This document shows positions 51,930 to 63,365 of a stretch of DNA of 64,000 nt, piece after piece (position 1 is the first letter of the stretch; each line of letters begins with the position of its first letter). This stretch comes from Loripinus fragilis. Lineage: Eukaryota; Mollusca; Bivalvia; Lucinida; Lucinidae. Made by a program: the position numbers and the translations under genes. Below the pieces are notes generated by a model. The model was given only the letters and a program-made list of their open reading frames with translations. It was not told where the DNA came from and made no database searches. The DNA lies in the NCBI GenBank assembly GCA_964019695.1, contig OZ026520.1, forward strand, positions 93,438,913-93,502,912. Reading direction: 5' to 3'.

Positions 51930-53768
51930 TTACAGAACTCTGCTGCACTTAGCAGTGTGGTTCTCCTCCATGAGAATAAGCGGTATTTCTTGTTCTTCTT
52001 CGCCAGCCAGATGTGCAGTTTTATCTCCTCGTTGTAGCCTGCAGTTTCTATCGCTTACCATGTTCTCTGATTGATTATCTAGCTCAAGACCGATGCCTGT
52101 TTTTGTGCATTGTTTTCTTGTTGCGTTGTCTACTTTATGTCTGCGATCCCATTGACTTACTATAGCAGGAACAGTGGGTAGACCACTGAAGTCCGCAGTA
52201 TAAACATCCTGTGCCTGCATTCGCGATTCTTTGGTTTGATCATTCCCCTCCGTGACGGAAGTGCATCGATTTAGTTTATTTGTATTTAAAAAGCTTGCAT
52301 CAGGTCGACTATGGCATGTTTTAGTATGAAAAGATCTATTTAATAAGCTAGTCTTTGACTTTACTTCTACCTGTCGGTCGTCATTTCTGTGTAACAGCAC
52401 ATGATGCGATTTTTGGCACTCATTTTGCCCACATAGCTGACTTCTTTGACATGATTTCCCTCTATGTCCACCACCTAAACACCTAAAACATAGCTTGAAA
52501 CGCTTCGCTGTATCCCATCGTTGAGATACACTCTTTTCCACGAATTTCGGACAGGTCCAGATTTTGTGATCCCTACTGCATATCTGACAGGCTGTGTTGT
52601 TTATGCTGTAACGCTCCATCATTTCTCCAAAAAACGTTCTTTGGTTATTACATGTCGGTGAAGCTTGTGCTGACTGACTGCATGTATTCCTGAAAGTGCC
52701 TGTTATACCATGTACAGTCTCTGACGCGATGGTTTGAAATGCAGATTCTTGAAAGACCCACGTCTTTAATGCAAAAACAGATTCTGGCGTTTGTGTTTCA
52801 AACACCCAACGATGGTATTTCGCTAGTAAAGACTCCGTCAATTTCGTTTGAAGTTTACCATACAAAAAACCATTCCCGAGCTCATTATGGTAACCTGTTT
52901 CCTTCAGATTTATTATGGCGATTTCCATTAAATCTGCAAATTGTTCCAGGTCTTGTGGGTGTCCTGGTCTTATTTGCGGGAATTTGTCTAAGTCTTCGAG
53001 ATATATTGCGAATTGCCTGCGCTTACCTCCATATCTCCGCTCCAGTCGCTCCTTGGCTGCTTCATAAGCTGCTGTAGAATATCCAAGACTTTCAATTACA
53101 TTTAGAGCCTCTCCAGATAGGCATTGCCTAAGCTGTAATAACTTGTACTCCCCTGTACACGGGGCGGTATCAACACACGCCATAAATGCAGCTTTCCAAT
53201 TTCGGTAACACCTTTTGTCCCCAGTAAACACTGGTAATTGGATTCGCTTAAGCTGCCTCCAAAGATCTTCTCCAATAGAATAGGCACCACAGGGCTCTGG
53301 TGTGTGTATATTACCTTGATTAACGGTTTGCTCTATCAACTTTTCTTTCTTTTGAAACGATTCGGACATGGACTCTTCCATACTGCACGTTCTTTGCAAT
53401 GGATCCGTTGGCTTCATATTTGATTTATTACACTTCCTTACACTCAAAGATTCCCAAACCGTCTCATATGCAGAGTGGTATTCTTCTTCTATTTTTTCCA
53501 TTTCATTCACGATTTTCGCGCCTTTGTCAAATTGATTATTTCGTATGTAAATATCTGACAACTGAGACATTACCTCCATCGACGATTCCATATACCAATC
53601 CATTTTCCTGCAGGCACTGTTCACTTCTGATCTAGGTAGGCACTGTTCCTCTACCAACAGTAACAGCCGGTATCTATAAAGTGTAAAGCTTGATTTCGAC
53701 TTCGACTTTTCCTTCTTCAATTCTGTTTCTTTCTCTATATTACAAATACTATTTCCTACTGACGTCAT
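51930..53768 (-). CDS. Gag protein of the BEL/Pao-like element
   Basis: 612 codons from the ATG at 53768-53766. The N-terminal third is Lys/Glu/Ser-rich and probably helical. A DUF1759-like Gag core follows from about residue 165 (LKRIQLPVFTGDKRCYRNWK ... RLERRYGGKR ... FADLMEIAI). Then comes a double Cys/His knuckle region near residues 395-460 (CQICSRDHKIWTCPKF and CFRCLGGGHRGKSC), as in BEL/Pao Gag. The C-terminal tail is Asn/Gln/Lys-rich and ends in a normal stop. Gag normally packages element RNA. A gag-only copy would depend on a relative for reverse transcriptase and integrase (inference). Confidence 0.85.
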   Translation of the reverse strand: MTSVGNSICNIEKETELKKEKSKSKSSFTLYRYRLLLLVEEQCLPRSEVNSACRKMDWYMESSMEVMSQLSDIYIRNNQFDKGAKIVNEMEKIEEEYHSAYETVWESLSVRKCNKSNMKPTDPLQRTCSMEESMSESFQKKEKLIEQTVNQGNIHTPEPCGAYSIGEDLWRQLKRIQLPVFTGDKRCYRNWKAAFMACVDTAPCTGEYKLLQLRQCLSGEALNVIESLGYSTAAYEAAKERLERRYGGKRRQFAIYLEDLDKFPQIRPGHPQDLEQFADLMEIAIINLKETGYHNELGNGFLYGKLQTKLTESLLAKYHRWVFETQTPESVFALKTWVFQESAFQTIASETVHGITGTFRNTCSQSAQASPTCNNQRTFFGEMMERYSINNTACQICSRDHKIWTCPKFVEKSVSQRWDTAKRFKLCFRCLGGGHRGKSCQRSQLCGQNECQKSHHVLLHRNDDRQVEVKSKTSLLNRSFHTKTCHSRPDASFLNTNKLNRCTSVTEGNDQTKESRMQAQDVYTADFSGLPTVPAIVSQWDRRHKVDNATRKQCTKTGIGLELDNQSENMVSDRNCRLQRGDKTAHLAGEEEQEIPLILMEENHTAKCSRVL

Positions 53769-53802
53769 TTCGATTGTTATTTCTGCCGATTTAAAACTAG
53801 TT

Positions 53803-53822
53803 TCAACCTCGCTCTGCTACCA
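53803..53822 (-). other. Primer-binding site of the BEL/Pao-like element
   Basis: TTTGGTAGCAGAGCGAGG on the minus strand follows the 5' LTR by a few bases. I cannot assign the tRNA with confidence. Confidence 0.6.
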
Positions 53823-53826
53823 AATG

Positions 53827-54069
53827 TTGGTGTAACGATTGTTCCCGAATATGGAGTAACACCAAAACAACGAACTCCGATTGTGAGTCCCAAAATACTA
53901 TTTAATTACGATTCTAAACACGATGCTGGGCCCTAGTTATAATGGCGTCGTATCAACTATAGCTCTGCTTAGCAACTGACGTTACGTAATACGCTATAAC
54001 GTCGTTACGTCATGACGTTACACCAAAGTACGACAATAGTATCAACATTAGCAAATCTCCTTCTGTCCA
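53827..54069 (-). repeat. 5' LTR of the BEL/Pao-like element (243 bp)
   Basis: Matches 51321-51564. It carries the same TGACGT-rich stretch at 53975-54022. Confidence 0.88.
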
Positions 54070-54109
54070 CAAGTGTCAACATTTTCTGTTAGTCGTCTGC
54101 AAATAATCC

Positions 54110-54340
54110 ACCGTTTAAAACACCAGCTAAAACTTCGACCCACTTTGAGAACTTACCATTGAAGACCACCCGTTGTCTACGTCCTGAGAGATAGCTTTAA
54201 AAAGGCTAGAGCCTTCCCTGAACAAACTATACCATGCGACATTTGGGCAGGTCCTGTCGAAGGCTTTTCTGGTGTTACAGAAAACAGCTCGCACTTCTTT
54301 ACCGTTGACAAACGCTTCGCAGAACATTTGATAGTCGTCT
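54110..54340 (-). pseudogene. LINE reverse transcriptase fragment
   Basis: The minus strand encodes FCEAFVNGKEVRAVFCNTRK and AFDRTCPNVAWYSL, a decayed version of the 'GKEVRAVFCDISKAFDRV' RT block of non-LTR retrotransposons. The first catalytic Asp is replaced by Asn and the flanking domains are absent. Confidence 0.7.
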
Positions 54341-54806
54341 GGAGCAAACCAGATTGAAATCGTAAAATACGTAATCCATTGGTGGATTCTAACTTATAGC
54401 CGTGCGTATAGTTATTATATTTAATAAAGGTCCAACTCGATAACTATGACCTGTATGTGTTATATCTATTGTTGTGGTCAGATAGTTTATCTTGACACCG
54501 ATTAGATTTCACTGCATTTTTTTCTAAAAGATAACATATACCGCTCGTATAGTTTCGTGTTAGGACACCAGAGTTCAAATGTCTGGCTTATCAAACTACG
54601 AGTTCCAACTATATCTGAACCGTTGTCAGATTTTAGAGACTAACGCCAACCCCAAAAATCTAAAAACCAGCCACAATACAATTGCTAACCACTCTTCACA
54701 GCTGTGTGTTGATCTGAATGTTTAGCCCATGACCCGCCCACTTCCTTTTGTTTTCAGCCAATCAGTTGCAAGAAAAGGACCATATTCAGCGTGGTATATT
54801 TTCCAT

Positions 54807-56165
54807 AACCCACACTTTTGTGAGACTCATTCCCATAACTTGATGAGAGGAAATTGCTGTCCAAAATGTTAATTTCACCAAATTTATTTTTATTTTTAGA
54901 ACCCTAAATAAAACTGCGATCAGAATATTGACACAAAATGATAAAAATTTCAAATGTTAGCTGATTCACAGAAAAAGGCGACTGCAGAAAACACTGACCA
55001 GGCTGCACATGTACATTGAAGCCTGATCAGAAATTACACCGCTTGTTCCAAAACGCTTTTGAAAGACAGCAGGACCAAACGGCACATGAATATACACGCT
55101 GATCTGAGTGTCTCCACTGTTTGAGAATCAGGGTAGAATGCACAAACAGAGGAGACTGATCAGTTTGTACATCTGTAACGTGTGATCAACGAAATGCTTC
55201 CTAGATAATTTTGAAAAATAAATCTCACAAAAATGCTGCTAATAAAATCCATTTCTCCCATGTGAACGCATCCATGGCTAAAGATGAAATGAGACTCCTT
55301 AACGAAATGCAGCAAAATGCTACATAATGTGTACATTTCAGGATGTGAAACCAACACAGGAAACAGCTGGGTCAGGGCTAAATAGGTTATACAATGTTTT
55401 GTGTTTGTTATGAAATATACACTCGGGAGCTCCGCTCCCTCGTATATATTCCATAACCAACTCAAAACATTGAATAACCTATACTAACCCACACTTTTGT
55501 GAGACTCATTCCCATAACTTGATGAGAGGAAATTGCTGTCCAAAATGTTAATTTCACCATATTTATTTTTATTTTTAGAACCCTAAATAAAACTGTGATC
55601 AGAATATTGACACAAAATGATGTAAATTTCAAATGTTAGCTGATTCACAGAAAATAGGCGACTGCAGAAAACACTGACCAGGCTGCACATGTACATTGGA
55701 GCCTGATCAGAAATTACACTGCTTGTCCCAAAACGCTTTTTGAAAGACAGCATGACCAAACGGCACATGAATATACACGCTGATCTGAGTGTCTCCACTG
55801 TTTGAGAATCAGGGTAGAATGCACAAACAGAGGAGACTGATCAGCCTGTACACCTGTAACGTGTGATCAACGAAATGCTTCCTAGATAATTTTGAAAAAT
55901 AAATCTCACAAAAATGCTGCTAATAAAATCCATTTGTCCCATGTGAACGCATCCATGGCTAAAGATGAAATGAGACTCCTAAACGAAATGCAGCAAAATG
56001 CTACATAATGTGTACATTTCAGGATGTGAAACCAACACAGGAAACAGCTGGGTCAGGGCTAAATAGGTTATACAATGTTTTGTGTTTGTTATGAAATATA
56101 TACTCGGGAGCTCTGCTCCCTCGTATATATTCCATAACCAACACAAAACATTGAATAACCTATAC
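54807..56165. repeat. Tandem duplication of a 679-bp unit
   Basis: Unit 1 is 54807-55485, unit 2 is 55486-56165. Both open AACCCACACTTTTGTGAGAC and end in a hairpin of about 107 bp whose tip is CTCGGGAGCTCCGCTCCCTC in unit 1. Few substitutions separate the units. No convincing protein. Confidence 0.9.
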
Positions 56166-56324
56166 TTATTTGTGAACAAGTTTGCAGGTGCGGGGTAAAC
56201 AATCTATCCGTTTCGGAACAGCAACAGACTATGTTCGGCCAGATATATTTTTCCCCAGTGGTTCAGGCTGCTGTTCGTTCTGAGGCGCTGTTAGGTATTT
56301 ATTTCCTGGATAGCTGGTTATTCT

Positions 56325-56482
56325 GCAGCTAAAGAAAATTAGCGTAAAATTGTAAATACTTCCTAATCCACCAGTTTTAACATATGTTAATCATATCATT
56401 GAGACGGTTGTTTTGAGTACACACAACATATGTTTTATTTGAGAAATAAGAAAATTAAATTTTCGTTACGCACTCTTACCTA
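56325..56482. repeat. Repeat F copy
   Basis: TTAGCGTAAAATTGTAAATA at the left, ATTGAGACGGTTGTTTTGAG in the centre, ACATATGTTTTATTTGAG and GTTACGCACTCTTA at the right. One arm of the central hairpin has decayed. Confidence 0.6.
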
Positions 56483-57224
56483 AAGTCCTGACAGAGACTG
56501 CTTATTGTGGTTTTGCTTTGATGTGTGAGGCCTTGAGATGGTCTGTTTTCTAGTTTGTTTTATTTTTGTCGCCATAGGTTGATTTGTGGCTTTCCCTGGT
56601 CATTTTCACTTTTTTGTAACATGATCGAAACAAATTTCTGTTATTTAATTTAAGATCGCTCTGTGCACAATAAATAATCTGGAAAACAGATCCTTCAGAA
56701 ATAGGGAGAACCTAAAATACATTTAAAAAAAAACAACAGCTGACTGGGTTTTATTGAGTCTGTTCAGGAGAACTAATGGAAAGTAAAATATACAAACAAA
56801 ACTCAAACTTGCAAGCGCAAAAGTGTGATATTGTTTCTACCATCCAAACTAAAATGAGCCAGTACAGGGTATTTTGGTACGTATCGTATATGCGCATTCC
56901 TCTAACAAACGCTCATGCTGACGTATCCAGCAAAGCTAGATGTATTGATTTTGGTCTGAGCCTTCATCTTAATCCATACTTTGAGTATTTAAGAAACAAA
57001 GGCTCTGACGAATGTGCGCTGCTCGCTGATGCGAAAAGTACCAAACTCTTGATCACTGGTACAAATTTGTTTTGAGCTGGTTCTAAGGAGCAAATAGAAC
57101 ATAATAATTATGCATTCATTAGAGGGATTCTTAGTCACAGCAACATGTGTTTTTTCTGTAAAATGGAAAAAATGTAACAAACTGTGTCCTTGCTAAGGAA
57201 CAACAAAAGCAGGACCTAAGTTAA
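56483..57224. other. Intergenic stretch with repeat A debris
   Basis: Contains fragments of the repeat A family in reverse (near 56520-56600 and 56630-56790). A minus/plus frame of about 100 codons here has no recognisable domain and is not called. Confidence 0.45.
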
Positions 57225-57405
57225 AGAGTGCGTAACTAAAATTTAATTTTAAATTTTCTGATTTCTCAACCAAAATATATATGTTGTGGGTACTCAAAAG
57301 AACCGTCTCAATGAGACGGTTCTTTTGATCACCCAAAACATATGTTAAATTCATGGGTAAGAATATTTATAATTTTACGCTGAAAAAAATGTTTATCTAA
57401 ACCTG
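57225..57405. repeat. Repeat F copy with perfect central hairpin
   Basis: GAACCGTCTCAATGAGACGGTTC is a perfect 23-bp palindrome. Outer arms AGAGTGCGTAACTAAAATTT and TTTATAATTTTACGCTGAA are loosely inverted. Confidence 0.7.
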
Positions 57406-57534
57406 TGAAAAAGCATGATGGTTTCTAGGTTAAATTTTGGTAAACAGAAGATTTGATCCGCTTGCCAGGTGTTTGTGTTAGATTCATAAATAACTTTTTA
57501 ACAAAACGCCGCCAAATGATAGATGAGGGTCTGG

Positions 57535-57840
57535 ATGGGGGGGGGTCTGGTATTCACTATTCATTAAAAATTTAGCCCATTATTCATCTCATTAAAATTT
57601 TGGGTTATTCATTAAAATAAGACCAATTATTCATTAAAAGTAAGAAAGGTGGCAAAGAAATCTGATTATTCACTATTCATTAATTTTTTCTTCAATTCAT
57701 TAAAAAAATAGGATTATTCATTATTTTTTAGGCTCTCATTATTCACTATTCATTATTTTTTTGGCTCATTATTCACTATTCATTATAAGAAAGGGCCATT
57801 ATTCACTAATCATTATACCCCATCTAGACCCTCATAGATA
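57535..57840. repeat. ATTCATTA-rich simple repeat
   Basis: About 25 imperfect TTATTCACTATTCATTA units, just upstream of the SMPDL3-like start codon. Confidence 0.85.
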
Positions 57841-57880
57841 AGAGTTGTCTTGACATCGAATGTTATCTTGGACGAGCAAA

Positions 57881-57938
57881 ATGACATTTCTTCTTTTATT
57901 TGTTGGTACTATTCTGAAGCACTGTTCTGGAGAAGAAG
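57881..57938 (+). CDS. SMPDL3: SMPDL3-like exon 1 (signal peptide)
   Basis: ATG at 57881. Encodes the signal peptide and ends GAAG/GTATTT in phase 1. Confidence 0.85.
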
Positions 57939-60900
57939 GTATTTTCTTATTGACTTTGTTTATTTAACCCTTAAAGCGCCACCTATACTTTACAGCAGAC
58001 GAAAATCTCAAATTTTGCTGCTTTTCAAAATTGAAAATAAGGCATGATATTGCATGAGAATCGTGAGTTGGCAACGATTTTCGTGTTATATCATGCTTTT
58101 ATTTTTTTTTTCGAAAATTTGGAAAGATGTCCAGAATTTTGTCGTCTGCTGCAGTCGTAATTGGCGCTTTAAGGGTTAATAGACAGTTCCTCCTAACCTT
58201 GCTTAACCCATTTAAGCCGAATGTATTTTCTCACGATTATCAGTTGGGCCAGTCCATATTCGTTTTAAGGGTAGTTTGGTGGTATTTTCCATTTTTATTC
58301 AAATCTTAATAGAACATTATTTAGGCAAGCAGTGGAGACCCTGATCAGAAGTTTTGCACTGTTTACATGTGTCCCACAAACGCTAGGCTCATATGGGTTA
58401 AAATCATAATATAAACCTAGTTTAAAAACAAAACAAAAACAACTACACAACACAACAAATGTTAAGTAAAACATCATAATGGTGTGATGCTAGCAATTCT
58501 CAGGCACTGGATTTAATGTCCCTATTCCAGACAGACCACGAATCCCACGAATCAATATTAGGATTCGTGAAAAATTGTAAATTTTTCAACCCATTCATGA
58601 TGTTCTACGATTCAGTAACGAAGCACTATACGGATTAAAACATTTGTGTCACCGAATTATATCACGAAATTTGACAAGCCTCTAGTTAAGAGTGCGCAAA
58701 AAAATAATTTTATTTTTCAACCAAAACATATGTTGTGGGTGCTCAAAAGAACAATCTACTGTGACGTTTCTTTTGAGCATCCAAAACAGTTTTATGTTTA
58801 AACTGATGGGTAAACTTTACGCTCAAAACTTGTGTTTATCTTGTCCTAGTTCAATTTCTCTCTCTCTCTCAGGATATTTTTGGCACGTGACTGATTTTCA
58901 TTGGGATTTCTCCTACTGGACTGATGAACTTTCATGTCACGGGAAAAATGTATCGAACCGCGGACCATTTGGTAACTACTGGTGCGACTCGCCATGGGCT
59001 CTTGTGGAGGAGACAGTTAAAGGCATGAGACGAATTAAGGCAGATGTTGACTTCATACTGTGGACAGGGTAAGTATTACTTGACTTTTCGCTTACTGTAA
59101 AGGCGGCAACTTTAATATTCATATCTGGGTGTGGTTTCGGCTATTTCACCTGCTTAGGAAAAGAAATCAGGTTTTATTTATAATTTGGTAAAGGGTTAAT
59201 AAGCTTTTTAGCCGCGCAAACGTGCGTGCATTTCATGAAAAGCCTAACCGTATACACACTTAACTCACATTAATTAACCATTAAAGCGCAATATCATAAC
59301 ATGTATGTTTTTGTCGTCCACTAAACTATTTGAAGCCTCATACTTGATAAACAGTGTGGACCCAGATCAGACTGCTCCTGTAGGAACAGTCTGATCTGGG
59401 TCCACAATGTTTGCCTCGCTGCTTATGTTTAATAGCCATTTTCAGATGCAGTTGTTTTGCTGGCGTTTTAAGGACTAAATAATGACTGAGGTGGTGGCAC
59501 AAGATGATACAGTTACTTTGAATAAAACCACGCCTCCTTTTCAGCTTTTACCTATGCCTAAGGTTGACTGGTCCTTATTACGCATACATGAGGCGCCGCC
59601 TTTACAGTAAGCGAAAAGTCAAGTAATATGAAACTAAAATGGGCATATTGTAAAGCATTTTATAAGCCACATTTGCTAGATTATGCGCAAACACTCAGCC
59701 AGCACAGCTACCGAGGCTATAGGCCTAATATATTTGCTTTGTAATATCTATGTTTGATACCAACGTTGTTTGAAACCATAATGACATTGGTCAGACAGCG
59801 GATACGAAGGAAAGTGTGTTTATAAAAGTAGCGGCTTCTGGCATCAGAACGGTTTTGTTGAAGGCAGGTGACACTTGCATAAGACGAAAGATTTTATCAA
59901 TTTACAGTCATTGATTATTCAAGGCATTAATTTTGATATGTAAAGCCACTCTTGTAAAGATATTTTTAGAAAAAAAAATACTTTTTATGCAATATGGTCA
60001 TATTTCTAAATGTAAATTCGAAATGCGATGGGTTTCACAGAACCATGGCATGTTCTAAAGAAAGCAGTTTGATCACAGGTCCAAAATCTAACGCCATTGT
60101 TGGTACTGGCGTGCACTTTTGCATGCATGTTAACATATATGGCCCACGTGATGTGGTGTCTGTAATTAACTATTTGTTAGCTTGAGCGCTTATGTAAAAT
60201 CTGATGATTCCCAAAAATATGCAATATGCAGTTTTCAGAGAGTCACGCACATATGTCATTAATTAAAACTGCTATTGTTTGCAAAAATGCAACTGCGAAA
60301 TACTTTCTAAGCATCGTATATATAACAACATGGCATGCAAGCAAATTTACTCTGGCAAAATCTTTAAAAAAAAGTGTTAATTAAATTTTAGTGACAGTGT
60401 GCCCCATGTCCCCGCCGACCAACTGAGCACCGATATAAACCTTGAACTAATCAGGAATATCACTGAGCTGCTACAGTACCATTTCCCTGGAATCCCAGTG
60501 TATCCAACTCTGGGAAATAATGACTACTATAAAAAGGACCAGTTTCCACCTCATAACAACGAGTTTTACAACGCTACATACTCTCTGTGGAAAACATGGA
60601 TCGGGAATGATTCACAAGAAATCACTTTTCTTAAAGGTACTGTTTGATCTTTATACACATTTGAAATATGTTTCAATTTTACGTAAATCCTCTTGTTTGG
60701 ACAACCTTGAATTATCTATAATTTACCATGTAAGAAAGAGTGCAGAGATCAGGAATCGATAAATCAAGCACCACACCTGACCCAGGACACCAACAGGAAA
60801 GCGACAACAGCACAATCAGACACCACAAACGAGAGCCAAGAGGCAGGTTATTTTGTTTGATTTGATTCTAATGTCCAGGTCAACAATCTTTCAGTTATGT

Positions 60901-63316
60901 CGGGACGGGTCGTCCTGGGTTGAACCAGTACTAAGTAAGAATTAATGTATCTTGCTCAAGGAACATAGCAGGTTAAATATACTATTAAGCACTGGGTTAT
61001 GCCATAGGGGTATGGCGCGTTTTTGGTTGATTTGTGATACATATTGAGTGGGAAAAAATATATACATGAAATAAAAAAAAATCAAATATGTATATTTTTC
61101 ACTCAATATGTGTCAATTTTTTTTTAACCGTATAATTATATTTGTTCACTCAATATGTGTTACAAATCAACCAAAAACGTACCGGGCCCCTATGGTTTAT
61201 TGTTTTTGCATACACTGGAATAATTTTAATGAATCAAAAAAAGAAAAAAGCTGAAAAACAAAAGCGAAATGAGCCGCAACATGAGATTTCCAACAAAGTG
61301 GTTTGTGCGATCAACAAAGCCTCAGATCAGCCTGCGCATATGCGCAGCCTGATCAGAGCCTTTGCTGGTCGCTTGAATATTCTATGAGTGTTGAGCTACT
61401 GACTGAAAATCATTTGGAGTTTTTAAGCTTAAAGGGAGGCTGCACAGGCTCGTCAGAGTCTACACTTGTCAAAATGCCACATTGTTGGAAATCACATGTC
61501 ACGGCGCAAATTCAGCATTTCTGATAAAATAAATCAGTGTACTTACACAGTTACGTTCCAATTCATCGTATTAGTATAATGGAAGGTGCCATATCTCTAA
61601 CGCCCACCAATACCAGCATCATCCCTATCCTACCTTTAGATATATGTGCCATGGTTTTCTCTGACGCAGAAAAGATGTCATTGTTGTCTGTTGTAATAAC
61701 TGTTATGGGAGTTTCAAAACCTGTCCTAAGGTCCTTCAGTTAGCTATTTCACCCTGAATGTTTCAGTCATGTGACATTTGTCTTTTTTTAGGAAAGAAGT
61801 CCATATAATGTTAATGGTTCATTAAAGCTATTTTGTCAAAACTCTGTATTCATGACTTTCATGTTTAAGAACAATTCAACGATATTCTATTTTAATAAAT
61901 TTATTTTTATATTACTTTACTTATTCCACTTTTTTATATGCAGGCGGTTATTACACGTTAACAACTAGGACTGGTATACGTGTTATTGCTCTCAATACGA
62001 ACATGTATTACAAAGATCCACTGACTCAACACCTCGAGGACCCCGCCGATCAACTGGCTTGGCTGGATGACCAGTTGACTGCTGCTGCCTCTAACAACGA
62101 AAAGGTGAGCTCCCGGTAATTGTGCGATCGTCTGTCTGATTTGGTGTTGACCGTGTGGAGGGTCATCTAAGAGGATGTTCTCATGGCTGAAGCGGTTGTC
62201 CGCCCAGACGTACATCTTTTAACCTGCAGAATGTGCCTGTCGATCATGGTCTGTAATGTTTGGTTCAACAATAGCACTTTTCAGTTAAAGAATAAATCTT
62301 TTTAGTTCAATACATGTAACTCAGTTGTTTAAATAAACCAAAATTGGGCGTAAAATTGTGAATATTTTCTTACCCATTAATTTTAACATTTGTTAAAAGA
62401 ACCGTCTCATTGAGACGGTTCTTTTACGTACCCACAACATATGTTTTGCGGGTCGATAGATAAGAAACATTTTTTTCAATTATGCACTCTTATCTCATGG
62501 TCGGATGTTGTTTAACCATTAAAGCGCCAAGAAAAAATGCATCTGAAAATGTCGTCTGCTGAAGTCGTCTGTTGCAAATAATTGCCTAACATTACTGACG
62601 AATTAAGTATAGAAGCAAACAGCGCAGACCCCGAACAGACTGCTCCTATAGGAGCAGTCTGATCTGGGTCCACACTGTTTGCCACGGAGGCTTCTAAACA
62701 TTTCAGCAGACGAGAAAAGCAGACGACTTTTGTAGCGATTGGCGCATTAAGGGTTAAAGCAGCAAAATCCAATGTATCTAAGAACATTGTTCTTATGTTA
62801 AAGTGAAAACCCAATTCTGGTCCTAGACATGTACTTTTTGTCATTTATTTTACAGGTTTTGCTGACTGGTCATGTTCCTCCCGGATATTCTAAACCTCGT
62901 GCCCTCCTGTTCATGTTCTCTGATTTTAATAAGAAGCTCGTGGACATCATACTGAACCATACTGATGTCATCTCTGCCATGTATTTTGGACATGAGCATC
63001 GCGACACCTTCAAGTTATTTTACAATTCCTCAGGTATATAATGCAACTTTGCGCGAATCCAGAGAGGGACAGGGGTCCGGACACCCTGGAAAATCACAGA
63101 GCTATAGGGTCCCTTAGCAATACTGGTCCGAATCCCAGATCACAAAGGGTTAATTGAGATTGTAAAACGCGATTACGGCCAGAAAATACCACAATCACAG
63201 AACACAGTCCGTCCTATGACGCTGTGAAGAAGACACACATGGGCACAGACGAACACAAACATAATGGGAAGAATACAATTAAAAATGTAGCAACCAGCTC
63301 TCTCTCTTTCTTTCTT

Positions 63317-63365
<49 letters not shown>

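Larger units (their letters stand above)
51321..54069 (-). mobile_element. BEL/Pao-like LTR element encoding only Gag
   Basis: Read on the minus strand: 5' LTR 54069-53827, primer-binding region 53822-53803 (TTTGGTAGCAGAGCGAGG), one long Gag frame 53768-51930, polypurine tract 51578-51565 and 3' LTR 51564-51321. CAAG flanks at 51317-51320 and 54070-54073 are a likely 4-bp target duplication. The LTRs differ by about three substitutions and one A in a homopolymer. There is no protease, RT, RNase H or integrase, and too little space for them, so it is structurally complete but non-autonomous. Confidence 0.85.

Noticed and set aside
54919..56179. Pairs of 65-100-codon frames in the 679-bp duplicated units
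   Set aside because: Present twice only because of the tandem duplication. No domain, and different breaks in each unit.
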